Below the pieces are notes generated by a model. That model was not told the origin of the DNA. It did not search any database and saw only the letters and a program-made list of their open reading frames with translations. A stretch of DNA of 15,756 nt, taken from NCBI GenBank assembly GCA_964546285.1, contig CAZJJK010000076.1:1-15756 (forward strand), given 5' to 3'. The stretch is from CAZJJK01 sp964546285 (GTDB lineage Bacteria; Spirochaetota; Spirochaetia; Treponematales; Breznakiellaceae). Every line of letters begins with the position of its first letter. The first letter of the stretch is position 1. Positions 1 to 7,425 of the stretch are shown in pieces. The position numbers and the translations under genes are program-made.

Positions 1-839
1 GGAGGCTTTTCAGCGCCAGCGGCTAAAAGCAAAGAAGAAGCCTCAATAGTATAAGCGAGAACGGTAAATTCGCCTTTTCCAGAGGACCCGTCAAGCCTGT
101 CCTTTATGCGTGTTTCGGTTTCGGCGATAAGGCGCGGAAGAATATGTAAGGTATTCTCTTCCAAATGACGGCCGATATTCGCGGCAAAAGCCCAACGGCG
201 GCCAAAAAGATCGCATAATATGCGCGATAGGGAATTTTTAATAGCCGCGAAAAAAGAAAAACGGCAGGTTACAACAATAACCGCTCGGCCTGAAGCCGCG
301 GCCTGAATCGCTAGGCGATTTACTTCAGACACGTGGCGATATTCTGGCGCGATAATCATAAGCGGCCTGATCGCGCTTGTTTCTTCCCTTTTTTCGCTCA
401 GCACGGAAGTCGGGAAACTGACAAAAAATTGGTATTCGCATGCTTCGTCTTTATCCGTAATGACGAAAGAAGGCGTTTGGTTAACTCGCTCAACTAAGGG
501 TACATGTAAAATGGCAAAAACAAAGGCCGCGCTAAGAAAGCAGGAAGCTATTATCGAACGGACCGTTTTGGCTGTATGTATTCGTTTTGGCCTTAAGCCG
601 CGGAATTCGTCTGAAACGCTTGGTAAAACGCTTAAAGCGTGAATCGCGGCGGCGATGGTAAAGGCCGCGAGTTCCGGTCTCCATCCAAATATAACATGAG
701 CTAAAATCAAAAGGAGCAAGGAAAGGGCGGGTAAAAGGGCAAAGCCGGGTATATGAGGCGTCGGTTTAAGCAAAGGTTTAAGGAGCGAAGCGAGTGAGCA
801 AATTACGCAGATTGATTCAATGATAAGAAGGTCGGCCAT
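1..839 (-). CDS. Partial membrane protein with a soluble C-terminal region, function unknown
   Basis: An uninterrupted minus-strand frame runs from an ATG at 839-837 to the left edge, so the 3' end is missing; about 279 codons are visible. A GGGAG Shine-Dalgarno sequence lies about 8 nt before the ATG. The first roughly 120 residues hold three or four hydrophobic helices (starting MADLLIIESICVICSLASL; then GFALLPALSLLLLILAHVIF, AAFTIAAAIHAL and SIIASCFLSAAFVFAIL), which points to an inner-membrane anchor. The following soluble part has alternating strand/helix segments such as PLMIIAPEY and GRAVIVVTC. Those resemble the first strands of an alpha/beta-hydrolase fold, but no nucleophile motif is visible before the edge, so this is only a guess. 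The gene is divergent from the Lon-like gene, with 85 bp between the starts. The coding frame is convincing; the function is not recognised. Confidence 0.7.
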   Translation of the reverse strand, partial: MADLLIIESICVICSLASLLKPLLKPTPHIPGFALLPALSLLLLILAHVIFGWRPELAAFTIAAAIHALSVLPSVSDEFRGLRPKRIHTAKTVRSIIASCFLSAAFVFAILHVPLVERVNQTPSFVITDKDEACEYQFFVSFPTSVLSEKREETSAIRPLMIIAPEYRHVSEVNRLAIQAAASGRAVIVVTCRFSFFAAIKNSLSRILCDLFGRRWAFAANIGRHLEENTLHILPRLIAETETRIKDRLDGSSGKGEFTVLAYTIEASSLLLAAGAEKP

Positions 840-862
840 CGCTTTCTCCCAACACCTCGGCT

Positions 863-892
863 CTTGACGCGGTCAAGCCATGTCCGGATAGT
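863..892 (+). promoter_or_regulatory. Candidate sigma-70 promoter of the Lon-like gene, with inverted repeat over the -35
   Basis: TTGACG at 864-869, a 17-bp spacer and GATAGT at 887-892 form a plausible housekeeping promoter 33 bp before the ATG at 925. The -35 lies inside a perfect inverted repeat, CTTGAC (863-868) and GTCAAG (872-877), with GCG between the arms. That layout would let a dimeric regulator block the -35. The regulator is unknown and the -10 is only fair. Confidence 0.4.
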
Positions 893-924
893 GGAAAGCT
901 AAACGTCACGGCAAGGTAGGCGCT

Positions 925-3324
925 ATGAATCAATCACCCTATGAACTGGCCCCAAATGAAGTAATATTTTCTCTTGACGCTTTACCTCCCCCATCTGAAG
1001 AAGGCGCGGTTTCCGCCGCTATCATTGGGCAAGGTCGAGCGCTGGAGGCCCTTAAGCTTGGATTACGTATGAAAGCTAAGGGCTACAATATATTCATCAT
1101 GGGCAAACCAGGAACTGGACGACGGACCGCTCTACTAAAAGCGTTATCGGATTATAGCGGAAATGGTAGAGCTTTGGAAGACAAGGCGTATGTCCATAAT
1201 TTCCGTAACGCGTTAGAGCCTAAAGCCTTAGCTTTTCCCGCGGGCGGAGCTTCCGAATTCAAGCGCGATATTCATGATTTAATTGAAGAAGTTAAGCGAA
1301 TAGTAGCCTCAAATGAGGACAGCCACGCGTACTTAAGTCAAAAGAACGCTATCGCGTCCGAACTGGATTCGCGAGAAAATCGCCGTTTGACTGACTTTGA
1401 GTCCGAATTAGTGGAGAAAGGTTTTAAAGTAATCCAAACAGCGGAAGGGGATGATCAAAGTACTGAGCTGGTTCCTATATGGAATGGTGAAGCGACCAGC
1501 TTTGAAGCTTTGCAAGCTAAGGTAGACGAAGGCCTGCTAAGTCAGGAGAGCTGGAATGAGTGGCGCGAACGCTATTACCTATCCATTGATTCTATGAAGA
1601 AATTATTTAACGAGATCAAACGTTCCAGGACCGATTTGGAGCGTAGTCTCAACGCTTTACGGGTAAGCTTATTAAAACCAATTGTTGAGGAGAGAATAAG
1701 CGAGCTTAAATACAAATATTCCGATGCAAAGGCCCAAGCTTGGCTTGAAACTCTTGGCGCCGATATCGTTGATAGAATTTATCTTTTTGACAGGGCTAGG
1801 CAGGAAGAAACCAACAGCGGAAAACGGCGCTACAATCCGGTTCTAGCCCGTTACAGTGTTAATGTGGTAGTGGATCATGCCGGAGACGACAGGCCTCCTA
1901 TAGTCTTTGAGAATAGACCGACACTGACCAATCTCTTGGGCACTATGGAGCAGAGTTCTGATCGTGCTGGTGAAAGCCGTACAGGCTATCTGCGTATCCG
2001 CGCTGGCTCTCTTCTAAAAGCGTCTGGCGGTATATTGGTTTTACGCGCGGAAGATTTAATGGCTGAAGAAGATGCGTGGCAGTATTTGAAGCGGGTTCTT
2101 CAAACGGGGAGCGTTGAGCTTCAGAGTGCGCAGAACGCCTTGGCGCCGCAATATATCCTTAAACCGGAAGCTATGCCTGTTTCATTAAAAGTGGTGGTGA
2201 TCGGAGGTGAAGCCAGTTATGACCTTCTTTACCAAGCCGATCCGGATTTCCCTAAATTATTTAAAGTCTGCGCTGAATTTTCCTCGTCAATGGAGCGAAC
2301 TCCGTTGACCGAGAGTTTGTATGTCGCTTTCTTGCGACGTTTTGTGGAAGAGGAAGGCCTGCGTCCTTTGTCCGATGATGGGGCGTTGGCTGTGTTGGAA
2401 GAGAGCGTTCGCGATACCGAATATCGTGACAGACTAAGTACTCTTTTTTCAGCTATAGCCGATCTTTTACGTGAAGCCGATTATTGGGCCGAACAGGAAG
2501 AAAAGTCATTTCTGGACGCTTCTTCCATCCGGCGGGCTTTGTCTCAGAGAACGTTTTTTCGGAATTTACCGGAAGCTGAATTTGAAAGAATGATTCTTTC
2601 CGGCGAGATTCTTATTGAGTTAAATGGACGGGCAATTGGCAAAGCCAACGGCTTAGCTATCCATGATCGCGGTTATTACGCTTTTGGTTGCCCGGTTGTG
2701 GTTTCCGCGCGAACGGCGCCCGGAGACGGCGGCGTGATTAATATAGAAGGCGAGTCTGGCTTGTCAGGGGAAATATTTGATAAGGCGGTGCTTATTCTCT
2801 CCGGATATCTTCGTAGCCGTTACGCGCATGATTTTCCCTTATCGCTTACCTGTTCAGTCTGTTTTGAGCAATCATATACGGAGATTGATGGGGATTCGGC
2901 GACTGTTGTACAGTTAAGCGCTATTCTATCGGCTCTTTCCGGTTTGCCCCTGCGGCAAGAACTGGCGTTGACGGGAAGCGTTAACCAATGGGGCATGATT
3001 CAACCAGTTGGCGGTGTAAGCAGAAAAATTGAGGGTTTCTATTCTATCTGTTCCAAACGCGGACTGACGGGAAGTCAAGGCGTTATAATACCGCGGAAAA
3101 ATATTAACAGTTTGATGCTAAATCATGAAACAGAGGCGGCTATAGCGCGAGGCGATTTTCATGTTTACGCTATTGATACCATAGATCAAGCGCTAGAGAT
3201 TCTATCTGGAGTAAACGCGGGAGCGGAAGATGGAAACGGCGAATTTCCGCAAGGAAGCGTAAATGGTTTGGTGTCGGAGGAACTGAGGCGAATGGCTGAT
3301 TTGGTCCATCGATACGAAACCTAA
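925..3324 (+). CDS. Lon-family Ser-Lys protease, LonB/LonC type with degenerate AAA+ site
   Basis: This 799-aa protein matches the COG1067 group: an AAA+ module of the AAA_32 type, then a C-terminal Lon protease domain. The Walker A region is G60-KPGTG-R66-R67-T, with Arg in place of the usual Lys. The Walker B-like strand GGILVLRAED (368-377) has R374 where an Asp is usual. Residues of roughly 110-300 are highly charged and helical and suit the coiled-coil arm of LonC-type enzymes. The protease domain (about 580-780) keeps the dyad: S658 in EIDGDSAT and K701 in GGVSRKIEGF. Their 43-residue spacing equals that of S679 and K722 in E. coli Lon. It probably degrades unfolded or specific cytoplasmic proteins; whether ATP is used is doubtful. 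The start follows AAGGTAGG by 4 nt. No clear terminator follows. Confidence 0.9.
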   Translation: MNQSPYELAPNEVIFSLDALPPPSEEGAVSAAIIGQGRALEALKLGLRMKAKGYNIFIMGKPGTGRRTALLKALSDYSGNGRALEDKAYVHNFRNALEPKALAFPAGGASEFKRDIHDLIEEVKRIVASNEDSHAYLSQKNAIASELDSRENRRLTDFESELVEKGFKVIQTAEGDDQSTELVPIWNGEATSFEALQAKVDEGLLSQESWNEWRERYYLSIDSMKKLFNEIKRSRTDLERSLNALRVSLLKPIVEERISELKYKYSDAKAQAWLETLGADIVDRIYLFDRARQEETNSGKRRYNPVLARYSVNVVVDHAGDDRPPIVFENRPTLTNLLGTMEQSSDRAGESRTGYLRIRAGSLLKASGGILVLRAEDLMAEEDAWQYLKRVLQTGSVELQSAQNALAPQYILKPEAMPVSLKVVVIGGEASYDLLYQADPDFPKLFKVCAEFSSSMERTPLTESLYVAFLRRFVEEEGLRPLSDDGALAVLEESVRDTEYRDRLSTLFSAIADLLREADYWAEQEEKSFLDASSIRRALSQRTFFRNLPEAEFERMILSGEILIELNGRAIGKANGLAIHDRGYYAFGCPVVVSARTAPGDGGVINIEGESGLSGEIFDKAVLILSGYLRSRYAHDFPLSLTCSVCFEQSYTEIDGDSATVVQLSAILSALSGLPLRQELALTGSVNQWGMIQPVGGVSRKIEGFYSICSKRGLTGSQGVIIPRKNINSLMLNHETEAAIARGDFHVYAIDTIDQALEILSGVNAGAEDGNGEFPQGSVNGLVSEELRRMADLVHRYET

Positions 3325-3434
3325 ATATGGCGGTTCCAGTAAGCTGGTCTTAATATCATTAGCGGTGCGAGTCCTTAGTCTCTACATAGGTGCTCTCTTA
3401 TATAATGAATAAGCCAACGCGATAATACTTTGGC

Positions 3435-3464
3435 TTGCGAAAGGCAAGCGGCGGATGGTATACT
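3435..3464 (+). promoter_or_regulatory. Candidate extended -10 promoter of the GHKL-HDOD gene
   Basis: TTGCGA (3435-3440), an 18-bp spacer and TATACT (3459-3464) preceded by TGG form an extended -10 promoter about 36 bp before the start codon. The -35 lies within an inverted repeat, GCTTGC (3433-3438) and GCAAGC (3444-3449), separated by GAAAG, which may be an operator or a weak hairpin after the Lon-like gene. A perfect TATAAT at 3401-3406 could be a second -10 but has no good -35. Confidence 0.45.
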
Positions 3465-3500
3465 ATGGCGCAACATCGATAATGCGACGAGGTGGATTGA

Positions 3501-5003
3501 ATGGCTTCTCCCTTAGAACTAACGGTAGATAGCGCAAAAATCAAGAAAGCCGTGCAAAACGGTATTCCCTTGACCATTACCACTATCGCTATGCCCCATG
3601 AAATAGAGGTGTATATAGAAAAGGTGTTGATTGAGTTTATCAAGGAAATCCATCAAGAACAGCTAAAAGATTATCTTAGTTATTGCATTAGAGAGTTGGC
3701 CGTTAACGCTAAAAAAGCTAACACCAAACGAGTGTACTTCCAAGAACGGGGTTTGGACCTGCTCAATCCCGACGACTATAGCTTAGGCATGGAATCTTTT
3801 AAAAAAGACACCCTAGAAAATATTGCGCATTATTTACAATTGCTTAAAACTAAAGGGCTTTATATAAAGCTTACCTTTCAGGCCAAAGGCTCGCTCGTAA
3901 TTTTTGAAGTTCGTAATAATGTTGTTATAACGCGAACCGAATTAGTGCGTATTCACGACAAATTGGCTCGCTCCCGGCAATACACCTCTTTTGAAGAGGC
4001 CTTAACACAGGTCTTGGATGATTCGGAAGGGGCGGGGCTAGGTTTGGTGATTCTTGGTTTAATGTTGAAAAAAATTGGCTTGGACGAGGATTGCTTCGAT
4101 ATTGTCACCACTGACACCGAAACCATCGCTCGAATTACGATACCGGTTACGCAAGCAAAATTGGAAAACCTATCCTTGCTTTCTCAAGCTATTGTAGACA
4201 ATATCACCGCGTTGCCGCAATTCCCTGAAAATATTGTCGCCATTCAGCGGCTTATCGCCGATCCAAAATCTGAGATGACCGATATCGCCAGGCAAATTTC
4301 TATGGATCCGGCTATGACAGCCGATCTTCTAAAGATCGTCAATTCCGCTCAATTTATGCTGTCAAAAAAGGTTGATAGCATAGCTGAGGCTGTTAAACTG
4401 GTGGGTATACGAGGTATTAAGAATCTTTTGTATTCTTACGGGACTCAAAAAATACTTGGTGAGGATACCATTGAGAAAAAAGCTCTTTGGGACCATTCTT
4501 ATCGTACCGCCTTTTATGCGTATAATTTAGCCGGAAATTTCAAAAAAGACCGAAATTTAATGGACGATGTGTATGTTGGCGGTATACTGCATGATATTGG
4601 GAAGATTATTTTTTCCAATGTCCACCCCGATCTTTTAGAAAAAATAAGAGCTTTTTGTACGGATCGCGGTATTCCAGCGGAAACTTTTGAGGATTTATCC
4701 GCTGGTATGAACCATGCCCAAATTGGTGCCTTAATCGCCGAAAAATGGAATTTCCCCGAAACTCTCGTTTACGCTATTCGGCTACACCATGATCCCAATT
4801 TAGCTCCATCTGAATATAAAGATATCGTTCAAACCGTATATTTCGCTAATATGCTGTGCGAATTTGAAAATGGTAATGTGGACTTTAGTCAATTTGACGC
4901 TAAAGCGTTACAATCCTTTGGTTTGGAAAATGAAAAGCAGTTGGAGGCTTTATTAGCTCGCTTATCTCACGGTTTTAAGCGTGAGAGCCAGCGCTTGCAT
5001 TAA
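3501..5003 (+). CDS. GHKL ATPase-like and HDOD fusion, signalling protein
   Basis: The 500-aa cytoplasmic protein has two parts. Residues about 40-215 look like a histidine-kinase-type ATPase (GHKL): an N-box-like YCIRELAVNAKKAN (61-74) and a G2-like EGAGLGL (176-182). The region expected to hold the DxGxG box reads FEVRNN (135-140), so this box is altered, and no phospho-acceptor His domain is present. Residues about 225-430 are an HDOD domain: LPQFPENI, then D331-H332, the HD pair H364-D365 in GGILHDIGKII, H405 and H429-H430. HDOD proteins are linked to c-di-GMP, chemotaxis and stress signalling, but the ligand here is unknown. The HD pair is kept, unlike in many HDOD proteins, so phosphohydrolase activity cannot be excluded. 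The start has a strong GAGGTGG 5 nt upstream. The last 29 bp overlap the convergent TrmH gene. Confidence 0.85.
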   Translation: MASPLELTVDSAKIKKAVQNGIPLTITTIAMPHEIEVYIEKVLIEFIKEIHQEQLKDYLSYCIRELAVNAKKANTKRVYFQERGLDLLNPDDYSLGMESFKKDTLENIAHYLQLLKTKGLYIKLTFQAKGSLVIFEVRNNVVITRTELVRIHDKLARSRQYTSFEEALTQVLDDSEGAGLGLVILGLMLKKIGLDEDCFDIVTTDTETIARITIPVTQAKLENLSLLSQAIVDNITALPQFPENIVAIQRLIADPKSEMTDIARQISMDPAMTADLLKIVNSAQFMLSKKVDSIAEAVKLVGIRGIKNLLYSYGTQKILGEDTIEKKALWDHSYRTAFYAYNLAGNFKKDRNLMDDVYVGGILHDIGKIIFSNVHPDLLEKIRAFCTDRGIPAETFEDLSAGMNHAQIGALIAEKWNFPETLVYAIRLHHDPNLAPSEYKDIVQTVYFANMLCEFENGNVDFSQFDAKALQSFGLENEKQLEALLARLSHGFKRESQRLH

Positions 5004-5811
5004 AACGACTGACAGCCCAAGCATATAGCGCTATTCCAACAGCGACCGCTACATTTAAAGAGCCTTTCGCGCCCCACTGAGGTATACTGACCCTCCCAAG
5101 TGAAGCGTCCGCCACTGAAAGGGCTTCTGGGCTAACGCCCAATTCTTCGCATCCGACGATCATAAGGCCTCGTTCTGGAAAGCGAAAGGAACTTAGAGGT
5201 TCTCCGCCAGTCTCAAGAGCGAAGATTGGTAGGCTTGAATCGGGGGCGCTCTGCCTTTCCCAGGGGATCATGTCTATACAGCCCATGGCGCTGCGCCGTG
5301 AGCGAGGATGGTCGGCGGCGGCGCAGAGCGGCGATAAAGCGATGCTTTCCACCCCAAAGGCCTCGGCGCTACGGAAAATTGATCCCACATTAAAGGGTGA
5401 ACGTAAATCTTCCAGATAGAGCCGGAGCCCTGGAGTGATTACCCGTCGAGCGGTATCCAGTTTTCCATCTATATCGATGAAATCCCAATCAGCGGCCTGG
5501 ATCCCTACCGTTGCGTATATCGCGTAGCGCAGCCGGTTTAGTAGACGCCGTAAAGCGGCGTGATCTTTGGATCCCTCCAAAGCGGTAGCCCATCCGGCTG
5601 TCGGATCAGGCGCGGCGGAACGTAGTCCCGTTTCTTCATCCAAGGCCAAGAAAAGTTCGTGAAGGTAGTCGTAAGGGAGAGGTCCCGGGCTAATATCGTT
5701 CTTATCTCTTGTGTCAGAGGCTAAGTGTCTTTCCTCCGTGTGGAGTAGGTTGGCTATCTTTCGGAGTCGAAGACGCCGTGGAAGGCCTAATAGCTTTGTT
5801 ATGCTTAGCAT
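4975..5811 (-). CDS. SpoU/TrmH-family RNA 2'-O-methyltransferase
   Basis: This is a 278-aa SPOUT-superfamily methyltransferase. The three SpoU motifs are clear: motif 1 SPFNVGSIFRSAEAFGV with N141 and R147; motif 2 LMIVGCEELGVSPEAL (216-231); motif 3 IPQWGAKGSLNVAVAVGIAL (243-262), which forms the knotted SAM-binding site. It should methylate a ribose in tRNA or rRNA with S-adenosylmethionine; which nucleotide cannot be told. Residues 1-125 precede the catalytic domain, are helical and charged, and may bind the substrate RNA. The ATG lies 3 nt after the stop of the ADH-like gene and lacks a clear Shine-Dalgarno sequence, so translation is probably coupled. The 3' end overlaps the convergent HDOD gene by 29 bp. 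Confidence 0.9.
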   Translation of the reverse strand: MLSITKLLGLPRRLRLRKIANLLHTEERHLASDTRDKNDISPGPLPYDYLHELFLALDEETGLRSAAPDPTAGWATALEGSKDHAALRRLLNRLRYAIYATVGIQAADWDFIDIDGKLDTARRVITPGLRLYLEDLRSPFNVGSIFRSAEAFGVESIALSPLCAAADHPRSRRSAMGCIDMIPWERQSAPDSSLPIFALETGGEPLSSFRFPERGLMIVGCEELGVSPEALSVADASLGRVSIPQWGAKGSLNVAVAVGIALYAWAVSRFNASAGSHA

Positions 5812-5814
5812 GGA

Positions 5815-6954
5815 TTAAAACGCTTGCTTTAATAAGTCAAAAGTGTTTTCCGTGGAAGCGGGAATAGCTCGATTCGCGACAAAGCCTAAACCAAGCGCGT
5901 TTTCAACTACGGGAAGCAGTCGGTCTAAAACCAAGCCAAGGTCCTTAAGGCGTCCTGGTAGTTTATAGCGGCCTAATAGCTTTCTAACGCTTTCTACAGC
6001 TAAAGCTCCAGCGGCTGGCACCGATAGTTCATTGCCAGCTTCGCCTAAAAATACGGCGATTTTGGCCAGGCGATCCGCGCGAGCGGCCAAAAGACGTTCC
6101 ATTTCGTAGGGGAGAAGCACCGTGCTAACCCATGATTTCGCGACAGGGAAACGGGCGTTAATGGCATAGGCTAAGGCGCTGGCTAAACCGGGAGATGAAG
6201 CCGCGCAACCCAAGGCGCTGAGGAAGCCGGCTTGGACCATAATTTCATCCGCTTCCTCTAGCCGTTTCCCGAGCGGCTCTAAAATAAGGCCATAAAGAGT
6301 AATAGCCTTTTCAAGAACGGCGTCAGAAAAGAAATTAGCGTTTGAGGAACAATAAGCTTCAATAGACGCGCAGAGACCATCAAAAGCCGCGGTAGCCCTA
6401 AGCGTATTTGAAAGAGATTTTATCGGATCTGAATCAAAAGCGGCTAGAACACAAAAATTAGGCGGTATGTTTATAGCTTTTACTTGGCGATCGCGCGGAT
6501 CTATGGCAACGAAATAATTGGTAAAAAGAAAAGGATCTCTTCCCGATGTGGGTATATCGATATAGGGTAAGCTGTTTTGACTGTTCGCGCCATCCAGTAT
6601 TTCATATAGGCGACAGTTTTCCCCTATTAGGATAGCTGTTAGTTTCGCGATCTCCAGGGTTTTTGCTCCGCCAAAACCAATAAGCGCCTGGCAACGCGCG
6701 CCGCTTCCAAGTTCAGCGGCCTCGGATGCCACAAGGGCGGTAGCTTGAGGCGGTATCCCATCAAAGACAATGACTGATATGCCCGCTTCTTCTAATACGC
6801 GTCTCGTTCGGTCAATGCTTCCGCCATTATGGAGAGAAGGATCAGCTATCAGAAGGACGCGTTCGCAGTATGATCGGCACGCGGCGGCTAAACGGCTTAT
6901 TGATTGTTGTCCAACGAGTACGCGAGGCTTAAACTCAAAACTGAATTCCGGCAT
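5815..6954 (-). CDS. Iron-containing alcohol dehydrogenase-like protein lacking metal ligands
   Basis: This 379-aa protein has the fold signatures of the iron-ADH/glycerol dehydrogenase superfamily: an N-terminal dinucleotide-binding half with GFGGAKTLEIAK (93-104, family form GGGKTLDTAK or GGGSxxDxAK), PTSGRD at 135-140, and a helical C-terminal half containing FDGLCASIEAY (191-201). Of the four usual ligands (one Asp, three His) only D192 remains. A196, S259 and K273 occupy the His positions, at the same +4 and +14 spacings as in FucO. The whole chain has one His, H42. It is therefore unlikely to be an ordinary Fe or Zn dehydrogenase and may be a pseudoenzyme or act on another substrate. 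The start at 6954 was chosen because GGGGGAG precedes it and it fits the family N-terminus. A GTG at 6996 with AAGGA upstream would add 14 residues. It is the first gene of a pair with the TrmH gene. Confidence 0.85.
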   Translation of the reverse strand: MPEFSFEFKPRVLVGQQSISRLAAACRSYCERVLLIADPSLHNGGSIDRTRRVLEEAGISVIVFDGIPPQATALVASEAAELGSGARCQALIGFGGAKTLEIAKLTAILIGENCRLYEILDGANSQNSLPYIDIPTSGRDPFLFTNYFVAIDPRDRQVKAINIPPNFCVLAAFDSDPIKSLSNTLRATAAFDGLCASIEAYCSSNANFFSDAVLEKAITLYGLILEPLGKRLEEADEIMVQAGFLSALGCAASSPGLASALAYAINARFPVAKSWVSTVLLPYEMERLLAARADRLAKIAVFLGEAGNELSVPAAGALAVESVRKLLGRYKLPGRLKDLGLVLDRLLPVVENALGLGFVANRAIPASTENTFDLLKQAF

Positions 6955-7038
6955 AGCTCCCCCGCCCTGAATGGCATAGTCGCCGCGATACTCCACTATT
7001 CCTTGGCTAGCACGCTAAATAGCCGCTAACACTAGGGC

Positions 7039-7067
7039 AAAAAAAAAGCGGAACTCGCAGTTCCGCT
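7039..7067 (-). terminator. Intrinsic terminator of rsmI-flgM
   Basis: Read on the minus strand, AGCGGAACT, loop GCG and AGTTCCGCT form a perfect 9-bp stem, followed at once by a run of T residues (7047-7039). It begins 18 bp after the flgM stop and should insulate flgM from the ADH-like gene. Confidence 0.93.
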
Positions 7068-7085
7068 GTATCGTCGCCGCTCTTG

Positions 7086-7370
7086 TCAAAAGCCGAATAG
7101 CGTAGCTATTTTATCGGCTGTCTCTCTGATGACCGTTTCATTGATATAATTTGGATCGTTTAATTTGGCTTTGACAGCCTCAACGCGATCTGAACGTATT
7201 TCCTGAGCGGATGAAACCATATCCATAACGCGCAATAATTCGCCCTTTTCTTTAGCTTCCGAGGATACGGCCACCGAGTCCCCGTCGGAGCGGACGCGAG
7301 TTGGCGCCGACTTAGTCGTTTTGTTGCTCGGTTGAATTGGATCTGGAGACCCTATCCTTTCAATTGTCAT
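7086..7370 (-). CDS. flgM: Anti-sigma-28 factor FlgM
   Basis: The 94-aa acidic, Gly-poor protein has the FlgM layout. A flexible N-terminus, MTIERIGSPDPIQPSNK, leads to a DSVAVSSEAKE segment, then two predicted helices (ELLRVMDMVSSAQEIRSDRVEAVKAKL and INETVIRETADKIATLF), the part that binds sigma-28 in FlgM proteins. It should hold sigma-28 (FliA/WhiG type) inactive until the hook-basal body is finished. The ATG at 7370 is preferred over the longer GTG start at 7382, because that GTG lies inside the GAGGTGGG Shine-Dalgarno sequence serving 7370. A sigma-28 promoter lies just upstream, so flgM is probably made both from rsmI read-through and from its own late promoter. The strong terminator follows. 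Confidence 0.9.
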   Translation of the reverse strand: MTIERIGSPDPIQPSNKTTKSAPTRVRSDGDSVAVSSEAKEKGELLRVMDMVSSAQEIRSDRVEAVKAKLNDPNYINETVIRETADKIATLFGF

Positions 7371-7397
7371 AGCTTGACCCACCTCGTTACGCTTTAC

Positions 7398-7425
7398 TTA
7401 TCGGCGTACTCAGTCTAATAGTTTA
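7398..7425 (-). promoter_or_regulatory. Sigma-28 promoter of flgM, overlapping the 3' end of rsmI
   Basis: On the minus strand, TAAA (7425-7422), a 16-nt spacer and a perfect GCCGATAA (7405-7398) match the sigma-28 consensus TAAA-N15-GCCGATAA with one extra spacer base. Transcription would begin near 7391 and give a leader of about 20 nt carrying the GAGGTGGG ribosome-binding site. The -35 lies in the last codons of rsmI. Confidence 0.7.

Noticed and set aside
7111..7119. A second GCCGATAA on the minus strand inside flgM
   Set aside because: It arises from the Ala-Asp-Lys codons of flgM, has no TAAA at 15-16 nt upstream, and would point at the terminator.
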